Assembly: GCF_040869045.1 (NCBI RefSeq)
Contig: NC_090319.1
Coordinates: 237,577,832 to 237,641,831 of the forward strand
Length of the DNA stretch: 64,000 nt
Reading direction: 5' to 3'
From: Eurosta solidaginis
Taxonomy: Eukaryota > Arthropoda > Insecta > Diptera > Tephritidae
Shown: positions 23,496-32,037 of the stretch, in pieces
Layout of the letters: every line of letters starts with the position of its first letter
Position numbering within the stretch: position 1 is the stretch's first letter
Notes under the pieces: generated by a model
The model's database searches: none
What the model was told of the DNA's origin: nothing
Seen by the model: only the letters and a program-made list of their open reading frames with translations
Position numbers and translations under genes: made by a program

Positions 23496-26400
23496 ATGAA
23501 CCGGAGCGACTCGGGATTTTTCCCGACCAAGGACTGTCATTTCAGTGTGACCCCATTTAATTTGTTTCGTCCCTCCCACAAATTGTCATCCTCCCAGCAG
23601 CTCCTTGCAGCAGGACTGCTACATATTCTCTTACTCCGGGAAGGTATCGAACCCAATCCGGGTCCGTCTCCTGACCCCGGTCATGAGAAATGGTTTTGCT
23701 GCATTTGCCAGAAAAGAATCTTTTTAGGACGGTCATACTCTGTTCAGTGTGTCTCGTGCAAGGGATGGTTGCATCGGACAGGTTGTTCTGGGCTTGATCC
23801 CAAAACCCGACGTCCACGTAACTTTTATAAATCTTTTGTGGCTCCTTGCTGCTCACGCCCAAGGGCTTCCCGTAGTCTACGCCTAAGCGTATCCCCACTA
23901 CCTTCCAGCAGCTTCGCTGCTCAGCAAGCCACAACAAGTACCCGCTGCTGCTCGCGCCCCACGGCGCCAACAACTCAAACAGCTGATACCACTCATAACT
24001 ACTACCTTCGTAGTAGAGCTGGTTGCAATGCTGAGCATCAGCCCCTGCCCCCGTCTTCTTCTCCCCCCCTCTTTTCTGGCAGCAATCGTGCAGGTCAGGG
24101 AAACAGACTCTTAGTCCCTGCCTCGGTTTGCACCGTCTGCCAGCACAGAATATATAGGTTTGCGACATCCGCTCAATGCAGCTCCTGCCTTGGGTGGTGC
24201 CACTTTCCTAGATGTTCTGGTCTCCGCGACGGCAACCCCCCGACGGGTTTCATCGCGCCATGTTGCCAGGTCGCAAACCCAAATCATCCGGGTACCCCAA
24301 TGCTTGCCCAAGGGCGCCCAGTCCCAAGGCCACAACAGCAATTGCGTCCTGGCCTTCCACAACCTAGGCGTAGTCACCCCTCACTTACCCCTAGAGTGGC
24401 GGCGTCACCCCTCATGCACTTCAGAATTCTGCAGTTCAACTGTAATGGACTAACTGGGAAGATTACGGAGATAGTCGATTTCATGAAGCGGCACAACATC
24501 CGCATTGCTGCGATTCAAGAGACTAAACTCACAGCAAGATCTGCATTGCAGACCTGCTCTGGTTATAATGTCCACAGGAAAGACCGCGAGAGCGAAAATG
24601 GAGGCGGCCTCGCGTTTATTATACACCACTCTGTGCAATATCATATATTTGATCCTGGCATCGACCGCAGTGACAATGTCTTAGAACGTCAAGACCTATC
24701 TGTCCTGTCAGGCGAAGCAAATCTAGAAATGATCGCAGAACTCATAAACTGCGTCAACTGGCAGCCGATGGTAACATTGGCATCCGACCACCTGCCCATA
24801 CTTATTTCGTTCGAGCGTACCGCCGACTTCATCGTCACCGAAAAACGCACTTTCATAAACTTCAAAAAAGGAAAGTGGGAAGAATATAAATCTGCAACAG
24901 ACAGCAGCTTTGCTGCCCTCCCTATCCCGACTGATGCCCGCCAAGGGGAGCGTGCCTTCCGTAAGGTCATTGAATCCGCCTCGGCACATTTCATTCCCGC
25001 CGGGAGAATTCCCGAAATCCGGCCCCACTTCCCGGCGGAGGCCGCGAGCTTAGCGAGGGAACGCGACCTTATAAGACAGCTTGATCCAGGCGACCCCCAA
25101 ATAAGGGATATAAACCAACGCATCAGATTGCTTGTGGACGAACACAAGCGGGCGAAATGGGAAGAGCACCTAAGAGGTTGTAACCTCTATACCGGTGTAG
25201 GTAAACTTTGGTCCACCGTAAAGTCCCTATCGAATCCGACTAAGCACAAAGACAAAGTTTCCATCGCCTTTGGCGATAAGGTGCTGTCGGATGCGAAAAA
25301 ATGCGCGAGCGCTTTCTGCCGACAATATATAATGCATCCTACGGTCGACAAAGATAGACGGAGAGCCAATAGACACGCACATAAACACAAACTCAGCGCG
25401 TCACCAATTACCATCACCGCTAGAGAGGTTGAGGACGCCATTGGTCGCGCTAAACCATCCAAAGCAGTGGGCCCAGACGGCATAGCCATGCCGATGCTTA
25501 AAAACCTAAGGAAAGAGGGTTTCAAATATTTAGCGCATGTCTTCAACCTGTCTCTTTCCACCTTTGTCATACCCGAGAAATGGAAAATGGCCAAGGTGGT
25601 CCCGCTACTAAAGCCTGGGAAACCAGCTAACGTAGGTGAGTCATATCGTCCGATATCTCTCCTATCGCCAGTGGCAAAGACGCTTGAAGCCATTTTGCTC
25701 CCTTATTTCCAAGCACATTTGCAGCTAGCCCCTCATCAGCATGGCTTCAGAAAACTCCATAGCACTACCTCCGCGCTAAATGTCATTAGCACCCAGATAT
25801 ATTGCGGTTTGAATCAATATCCCCACCATAGAACAGTACTCGTAGCGTTAGACCTATCAAAAGCTTTTGATACGGTCAACCATGGCTCATTACTGCAAGA
25901 CCTGGAAGGGTCCACCCTTCCCCCATGTCTTAAAAGGTGGACCGCAAATTATCTGGGTGGTCGGCAGGCATCGGTGCAATTCAGAAACGAAACATCAAAA
26001 CAAAGGAGAATTAAACAAGGGGTGCCACAGGGTGGTGTCCTATCCCCGCTTTTGTTTAATTTCTACATATCTAAGCTACCTTCACCACCGGAAGGAGTCA
26101 CAATCGTTTCCTACACCGATGACTGCACAATAATGGCCACAGGTCCAGGCCCAAAGATCGATGAGCTATGCAATAAAATAAACGGCTATCTCCCTGATCT
26201 CTCCAATTTTTTCGCCTCGCGAAACCTGGCATTGTCACCGACTAAATCTTCCGCGACCTTATTTACAACATGGACGCCCCAAATGTCGACCATATTGAAC
26301 ATCCACGTCGATGGCACTACGCTACCGACTGTCCTACACCCCAAAATCTTGGGTGTGACGTTTGATCAGGATCTACATTTTGGTGCGCACGCAACCGCAA

Positions 26401-26774
26401 TTGTTCCAAGAATTCAGAGCCGTAATAAAATCCTCAAATCCCTTGCTGGCAGTACCTGGGGAAAAGATAAAGAAACTCTCTTGACCACATACAAAGCAAT
26501 TAGCCAGCCGATTACGTGCTACGCGTCACCCATATGGTCGCCAAGCCTAAAAACCACCCACTGGAAGAAACTACAGGCCTGCCAAAATACTACTCTCAGA
26601 ATCGCCACGGGCTGTCTTCTTATGTCCCCAGAACACCATCTGCATAATGAGGTGAGAATACTCTCCATCAGGGAGAGAAATGAGATGCTGACCAAACAGT
26701 TTCTGTTGAATACCCAGAAACCTGGGCATCCCAACAGACATCTGATTGACGAACCAGCACCGCCAGGGGCCTAA
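23496..26774 (+). CDS. 2A-like/PHD/endonuclease-reverse transcriptase polyprotein (internally deleted)
   Basis: The frame is open upstream into target DNA; I choose the first Met inside the element. Residues about 50-57 are GIEPNPGP, a 2A-like ribosome-skipping motif preceded by a Leu-rich stretch. Two Cys/His clusters of PHD type follow (about 23,697-23,850 and 24,130-24,270), then a long Pro/Ser/Thr linker. The APE endonuclease starts at FRILQFNCNGLTG (24,420) and retains IQETKL and SDHLPIL, but about 100 residues between are missing in frame, including the usual GDFN block. The reverse transcriptase (about 25,430-26,300) has LDLSKAFDTVNH, QGVPQGGVLSPLLF and SYTDD (26,112-26,123) in place of YADD. 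It should bind and reverse-transcribe its own RNA at a nicked target; without the endonuclease core this copy probably cannot start that. A frameshift ends it at 26,774. Confidence 0.88.
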   Translation: MNRSDSGFFPTKDCHFSVTPFNLFRPSHKLSSSQQLLAAGLLHILLLREGIEPNPGPSPDPGHEKWFCCICQKRIFLGRSYSVQCVSCKGWLHRTGCSGLDPKTRRPRNFYKSFVAPCCSRPRASRSLRLSVSPLPSSSFAAQQATTSTRCCSRPTAPTTQTADTTHNYYLRSRAGCNAEHQPLPPSSSPPLFSGSNRAGQGNRLLVPASVCTVCQHRIYRFATSAQCSSCLGWCHFPRCSGLRDGNPPTGFIAPCCQVANPNHPGTPMLAQGRPVPRPQQQLRPGLPQPRRSHPSLTPRVAASPLMHFRILQFNCNGLTGKITEIVDFMKRHNIRIAAIQETKLTARSALQTCSGYNVHRKDRESENGGGLAFIIHHSVQYHIFDPGIDRSDNVLERQDLSVLSGEANLEMIAELINCVNWQPMVTLASDHLPILISFERTADFIVTEKRTFINFKKGKWEEYKSATDSSFAALPIPTDARQGERAFRKVIESASAHFIPAGRIPEIRPHFPAEAASLARERDLIRQLDPGDPQIRDINQRIRLLVDEHKRAKWEEHLRGCNLYTGVGKLWSTVKSLSNPTKHKDKVSIAFGDKVLSDAKKCASAFCRQYIMHPTVDKDRRRANRHAHKHKLSASPITITAREVEDAIGRAKPSKAVGPDGIAMPMLKNLRKEGFKYLAHVFNLSLSTFVIPEKWKMAKVVPLLKPGKPANVGESYRPISLLSPVAKTLEAILLPYFQAHLQLAPHQHGFRKLHSTTSALNVISTQIYCGLNQYPHHRTVLVALDLSKAFDTVNHGSLLQDLEGSTLPPCLKRWTANYLGGRQASVQFRNETSKQRRIKQGVPQGGVLSPLLFNFYISKLPSPPEGVTIVSYTDDCTIMATGPGPKIDELCNKINGYLPDLSNFFASRNLALSPTKSSATLFTTWTPQMSTILNIHVDGTTLPTVLHPKILGVTFDQDLHFGAHATAIVPRIQSRNKILKSLAGSTWGKDKETLLTTYKAISQPITCYASPIWSPSLKTTHWKKLQACQNTTLRIATGCLLMSPEHHLHNEVRILSIRERNEMLTKQFLLNTQKPGHPNRHLIDEPAPPGA

Positions 26775-27217
26775 GGAGTCATCTCCGTAAGCATTTTGAG
26801 GAAATACGGCACCTGAGAACCCAGCCGTATGAAGCGGAAAAACACAAGCAGGTCCTTGGTGAACTCCATAGACAGGCGTCGGACCTTTATGTCGGGAATT
26901 GCCCGGTGAATCCAGTACTTGAAGAAAAATATCCAGAACTCGCAGAAGAGGAACGCATACTCCCCAGGGAAACGCGTGTCACTCTTGCTCAACTTCGTTC
27001 TGGATACTGTAACAGGTTAAACTCTTACCTATCCAGAAACAACCCCGACATACAAAATGTATGCCCTGCTTGCAATGTGTCCCCACATGACACCAACCAT
27101 CTCTTTAATTGTAATGTGGAACCAACGCCTCTAACACCCCTTTCCTTATGGTCCACCCCTGCTGAAACGGCAAGTTTCCTTGGACTCCCGTTAGAGGATA
27201 TTGATGACAATTTGTGA
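26765..27217 (+). pseudogene. Frameshifted C-terminal domain of the same polyprotein
   Basis: One frame over, reading continues without a stop from near 26,765 to the TGA at 27,217. It contains LRSHLRKHFEEIRHL, TRVTLAQLRSGYC and a terminal Cys/His cluster, CPACNVSPHDTNHLFNC, then SLWSTPAETASFLGLP. This cluster matches the C-terminal zinc-knuckle-like tail of many Jockey/CR1-group proteins. A single missing or extra base around 26,758-26,766 separates it from the main frame. Confidence 0.82.
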
Positions 27218-27280
27218 TCGGTCGCGACTATTAGGTGGGGCGAGCATTGCTACAACAACAACAACAACCAGTCTACTACC

Positions 27281-27300
27281 ATTAAGCGCATAGTGCTTTG
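27281..27300 (-). pseudogene. Gene B, displaced exon start
   Basis: These 20 bases plus the target duplication encode the residues just before RLVLESDG in the CIDE-N-like domain. A splice-acceptor-like pyrimidine run ending in AG (27,301-27,318 on the minus strand) precedes them, so gene B probably had an upstream exon carrying its start codon, which I did not find. Confidence 0.55.
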
Positions 27301-27518
27301 CTAAAGTTAAAAAAAAATTAGCTTCAGTTTAAAAATTACTTGAAGTAGAAATCAAATACATTAAAAAATCACACTTGTACTTTTTTACTTACCTACTTCA
27401 ATTATCAAACCAATAAATGGATGGCATAAGAACGCTTTTTTCTGAGATCTATCAGAATTCCAGACTTTACATAAGTGACTTATCTTGTTTGGTTGATTTT
27501 CCGACAGGGTGGATAAAT

Positions 27519-27638
27519 GATGTATATTGGAACGATTTTCCGTCATCCCTTGTCCCTGACGATGGCACAACGCCGAAACCGGTTTTTCTCAAAACCAAAT
27601 TTGACAAGGGATGACGGAATATCGTTCCAATATACATC
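27519..27638 (+). mobile_element. 120-bp fold-back element with hammerhead-like core
   Basis: Arms 27,519-27,554 and 27,603-27,638 are 36-base inverted repeats with a single mismatch. The 48-base loop contains CCTGACGATGGCACAACGCC followed by GAAACCGG, resembling the CUGANGA and GAAA boxes of a hammerhead ribozyme. The long arms would extend its stem I. A partial second copy with CTGATGA lies at 53,459-53,541. Such ribozymes are known in Penelope-like elements, but no Penelope protein is seen here. Confidence 0.6.
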
Positions 27639-27849
27639 CTTTACATAAGTATTTCTCCATGCTTTTGATTTAACAAAATGAGATTAACTCAAACTATATA
27701 TCTCTAAATTAAGATATTACATTAAAATAATTAAAAATACAATAATTGATGGAAAGGTATATATAAATTAACTCATACTATATACTTTAAATTACATTAC
27801 ATTACATTTTGATAATTATAAATACAGTAATTGATAGAAAGATATAACT
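27639..27849. other. Spacer between genes A and B
   Basis: A+T-rich. Together with 27,303-27,518 it would have to hold the missing first exon of gene B. It contains a short direct repeat of the type ATATATCT/AACTCA (27,680-27,790). Confidence 0.4.
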
Positions 27850-30440
27850 TTAGATATGTTCTACAAATGAACTAAACGGTGCAAAATAGTACTTATGATT
27901 TGAGTTAAATAATTTTATAGGCTGTTGTATCAAAAGTCTGTTGTTATTAATAACGCCAAATGTTTTGCTTCCTTCAGACAAAGATCCAAATAAGTTTGTT
28001 TCAATATTATGTTGCATATTTAACATACTACCATAAAGCATAAATTCAGTATAATACTTTTTTAGAAAAATTGAATCTACATTAAGCACATAAATTTCAC
28101 TTTGGTCGTCTATTGAAAATAACAAAATCCTTTGCCTTATAAGCTGTTCCAAGAACGTTATCTTTGTTGACACGTATGTAAAATTGTTTGGAATGCTTAA
28201 GTTAGAATTATGTCTATTGTATTCATGAAAAGTATCAGATTTAACATATGTCGCCAACCGGACTTGTTTGAAATATTTGGTGCCTTTTTGCCAGAGTAAG
28301 CGTAATATTTTTAAAGTTCTTACACTTTTTTGCTATGTTTTTAAAGTATTGGTATTTGTGTTCAAAATGCATGGTAAACATGTTTTTTAAAAGACCAAAT
28401 TGCTTAATTAAATCTGGATAGTATTTCAAGTAATGATGTTTGGTCTTAGGTTCATATTGGGAAAACATTCCTCCCTGTACTGAAAATACACATATATATA
28501 ATGATTCAATAATTCAATCTGTGGCTCCGTTATTTTATGTGCACAAACGAGACGAGACAAATTAATAATCGCGGAAAATAATAAGTACACTGGATTTTCA
28601 TAGGCAGAGATAATATTTAGAAAAACTAGTGGCATCAAAAACAAAATGTGTCTTACTTCATCTGCTTTACCTGGAAGTTTTTTCATTTTCGCACTTATGT
28701 TTGGAAAGACAAATGTAACTTGAATTGTTTTCTCAAACTTGATAAACAAGAGTTTGTGTAATCGAAAGTAAAATTAAAAGTAGAACTTACAGACTTTAGA
28801 ATTCGGTTAGATCGTAAGGTACAATTCCCTCAAATAGATCATGAGCTATGCATGGTGGTAATCCTGGATTACAAACATGAAAATATTGAAGATCATTAAA
28901 GAGAGAGTTGCTTTTTACACCTCTGTTGAAATTTTTTTCACTTATTAGCTTTTTATAGTTATGTTCGTTTCTTAGTTCAGCAATTTCAACATCTTTTAAT
29001 GTAAGATTCCTTCTTTCAAAAAAGCATTAGAGGCATACATATTCAGAAAAATTGAAGTTCTCGTTAAAACCCCTATTTGGTGGGTTATCCCCAATTATAG
29101 CATATACAGTTCCGAATAAATTATGTTCTATATTTTTGTATTGTTTTGAATTTTTATCCCTTGTGACTCTAAGATTTTAAGCTCGCAAAGTAGGGGTTTT
29201 AAAACAGCCTCAAACCCAAATTATTTCACATAATTTTCCTTACACAAGAGTAGCAATTGAACATTTTTAACCACTGACCTATATTTTACATCGATATTCC
29301 CTATCATGTAATAAAACCCAATCAACTTATGTTTTTTTTTTAGATGAGCCCAAAGGGTTACAAAGTTCGAAAGCATCCTGAAATATCAGAAGCTCAATAC
29401 GTTTTTCTGTGTCATGGAAAAACCGTTGGTTCTTATACACAATGCAATCATTGTAATCAGAATATATTCTATCATTGGATTGCTTAGACTAGCAGAATAT
29501 TTCAAAAAAATGATCACCGTTGAGTAAACATTTCAAGGATTCCAATAAAGGAATGTATGGAAAACGCATTCCTTGTGATAATTGTTTACACCAAGGTAGA
29601 CTTCTTTTGGATCAACAAAGACGCTTTTGTTACCAAAATACTTATTTCGATTTCGCACGGAGAGAACGTATTCTAAATTTTCTTTTAAGTTTGAGCACTC
29701 GAGTAGCTTTGTTATCTCTATTTCCTTTTCAAGTATTTTTGGGTTAGCAAATATTTCCCAAATTTTTACAATATTAAAATCTATATTTTCCGTAAACATG
29801 TTAAGAAACTCTTTTAATAAAAATTGTACACACATCTCCGATACATTAAATTCACATGCTAGTTTATTTAAAATATTTGCAAAACTATTATCGTAAGCAT
29901 TATTATTATTTAACACTTCATTATTATTCGATGAAGAATCTTCTTGTACGCAAGATGAATAATCTTTTTGTAGCTCAATATTTGGGAGACTTTGCTGTTC
30001 AGTTTTTTTGCAAGTGCAATTTTTTGTCAAGCTAGATTGTTTATGTTTTCGAAAAACATTCGATCGATAATAAACTTGATTGCTAAATGATTGCGAGCAA
30101 GTTATCATCGGGCATGCAACTTTTTCACTATTGGGGAAGAGTGTTAAAACGTGGGAGTAAATTTTCTTCCAAGAAATTGGCAAGGATTAACTGAACAACG
30201 GATCTGTGTCTTAGACAACAACTCTTTCTCTAGGAATCCCTTTTTAATGGGGTGACTTCGGCTGAAATGCACTTAATAAGAATTATAATTTGAAAAAAAT
30301 TTCCCACATTTTGAAAACAAACACTTGAGCACCTTTTTTCACAAATTTTACACATAAACATTTTTAACAAATAAAACTTTGAACTTAATTGTATTATACG
30401 TATAATAACAGCAACCAGCACGGGATGAATCTGCTCCAAA
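27850..30440 (-). pseudogene. Gene A: zinc-finger-like protein with conserved core, putative transposase
   Basis: Decayed minus-strand gene read in several frames from 30,440 to 27,850. In order: CKICEKRCSS and CPMITCSQSF, Cys pairs of possible C2H2 fingers; an Asn-rich spacer; MCVQFLLKEFLNMF; FQDAFELCNPLGSSKKKHK (about 29,380); KYRSVVKNVQLLLLCK; LFGTVYAIIGDNPP (about 29,120); FNDLQYFHVCNPGLPPC and AHDLFEG (about 28,900-28,830); GKADEVRHILFLMPLVF; PKHHYLKYYPDLIKQFG with FEHKYQYFKNI (28,310-28,430); and an intact tail to 27,850. I recall this arrangement in multicopy uncharacterised proteins of fish, cnidarians and ants, which suggests a mobile element. Asp of GDN, Asp of HDLFEG and Glu of FEHKY could be a DDE triad (inference). 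Frameshifts and stops abolish function. Confidence 0.6.
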
Positions 30441-30489
30441 AATTATAAAGACAGGTATAATAAATTCTGGAGAAATTAACTTGTTAAAA

Positions 30490-30620
30490 TAAAAAAATAA
30501 ATGCAAGGCGCGATAACCTCCGAAGAGATCTAACGCCGAGCTTTTCTTCCAATTTGCGTCGTGCTCCTCTTGATTTTCCCTACAAACTGGCCGGACGGGA
30601 CCTACATGTTTTATGCCGAC
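30490..30620 (-). mobile_element. 3' fragment of the tRNA-derived SINE
   Basis: The reverse complement matches the last 130 bases of the SINE at 1,098-1,441, including GGAGGTTATCGC, GGAAGAAAAGCTCGGC and ACATGTAGGTCCCGTCCGG. The tRNA-like head is missing. No target duplication found. Confidence 0.8.
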
Positions 30621-31088
30621 TTATTAATTGCTGCTAATTGACGCGCACTTCTGCGAGAAATTCTGCGAATGACAAAATGATGATTTTCATCAGCTAATTA
30701 CCTGATATTTAGACAGCAATACTTAAGCTTCAACAACATTTGCCCAAATTCAAACACTTTAGGTGTAAATTTGTATTATTGCGGAAAATTACGCAAACTG
30801 TGATTAAAATTAAACAACATCTGCCTAAATACAAACAATTTAAGTGGGAAATTGGTATTATTGAAATTACGGAAATTGGGTTTTTTTTTTATTTCTACTA
30901 GAGTGAAAATGATTGTTTTTTTTTAGACAAGGAGCACATTTTCAACAAAAATGTACACCTAAAATGATTCTAAATTTTGGTAAAAAATTTAGAGTGTACT
31001 TTTACACTACAACATTTCTGACAACATACATACTCTACGGCTATGTAGCGGCCGCTATATAGCGGCACCGCTTTCAAGGAAAACAAGC
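30621..31088. other. Unassigned interval
   Basis: No gene. Two related 60-base phrases with CAACATYTGCC repeat in tandem (about 30,725-30,850). Near 31,040-31,075 lies the short GCGGCCGC/AGCGGCACCGCTTT repeat also seen near 6,640-6,715. Confidence 0.4.
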
Positions 31089-31730
31089 CTTAAGGAAGTC
31101 TAAGTTCCGACGAAGCCGAACATTATATACCCAGCGTGTGGTCTCATACATATGTATATATTGAGGATACAGTTATGGAGAAATGCCAAGAGCAAAAAAT
31201 GATATGAAAGCTGAAACAAAATGCCTATACATACGCAAATCTCGTTAAATTTGGTCGCTATTTGTTCGAATTTGTTATTCAAGGTTTTTTGAAGAGCTTA
31301 ATTAAAAGGAGCGGACCAGGGCAATATACAACTTTTTTTAAATTTTCATACTTTTCACTACCATACCTATATTGCTAATAACGTCAAGTGTCATAATTAT
31401 ACTCTTTCCATTTGTGTTGGTTAAAACTTTAAGCACATTTTAAAAAAAGTTGGCGTGGTCGTTAACAGATTTTCATCCGATCTAAATATAATAGCAAGAA
31501 CCATAGTTCTGCCAAATTGCAAAGTGATGCTAACGGCTTCTGTTTAAAGGCTTGCAAAGCTTTTTTCTTCTGCTTAATGCCTAGTGCCTTGTCCAACTTC
31601 CAAAATATTATACTTCTATTATGCTTTTTGTTTAAAAAAATCGCCGTACCAAAATTCATTAGGATCGGGCGTCTCTTCTTCGATTTATGGTAAAAATATT
31701 TTCAAGAATTTTTTTATTACCATATAATTA
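31089..31730 (-). mobile_element. DINE-like Helentron, family A, diverged fragment 5
   Basis: The left end TTAAGGAAGTCTAAGTTCC and CGAAGCCGAACATTATATAC is a decayed family A 3' terminus with part of its hairpin. Further phrases (GTTGGCGTGGTCG, GCCAAATTGCAAAGTGATG) follow the family order. The 5' end is not found. Confidence 0.5.
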
Positions 31731-32037
31731 CTGACGTGAAATATCAGTGTAGTTTAGTTATAATAATAATAATAATACCCAACGGATTAAACCCTCCAAA
31801 GCCCGCCCGACCGGCGCAAGGGGCACATCCGCATGACGCACGGATTTGTTATTGCCGAGTTGTTGATAGGCGGAGGTTTGTTAAGCGTCGAGATCTAAAA
31901 CTGCTCAGCTACAGAATAAAAATCATCAGCTGAGTACTATACATAACAGTTAGAAATTACATAGAAATTATACATATATATACTACATTGTTAAATAAGT
32001 GAACATTTTTAATTTATTTGAGTTTTTTTTTTTTTTG

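Larger units (their letters stand above)
23461..27280 (+). mobile_element. Non-LTR retrotransposon with 2A-like and PHD-like N-terminus, 13-bp target duplication
   Basis: Identical CCAGTCTACTACC at 23,461-23,473 and 27,268-27,280 flank the 3,794-base body. Removing the body and one repeat restores continuous reading of gene B, so the insertion came after gene B existed here. The 3' end is a CAA repeat, not poly(A). The 5' untranslated part is only about 22 bases, so the copy is probably 5'-truncated or its leader is very short. A 3' fragment of the same family lies at 60,808-60,879. Known relatives with PHD fingers in this position are described for CR1-like elements; exact clade assignment is uncertain. 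Confidence 0.92.

Noticed and set aside
23557..25693. Long minus-strand frames opposite the retrotransposon ORF
   Set aside because: They overlap a well-supported plus-strand protein and have no motifs; shadows.
29344..29487. A small plus-strand exon-like frame after a pyrimidine-rich AG, with a Cys pair
   Set aside because: The opposite strand reads as the CNPLGSSKKKHK block of gene A, which explains the sequence better.
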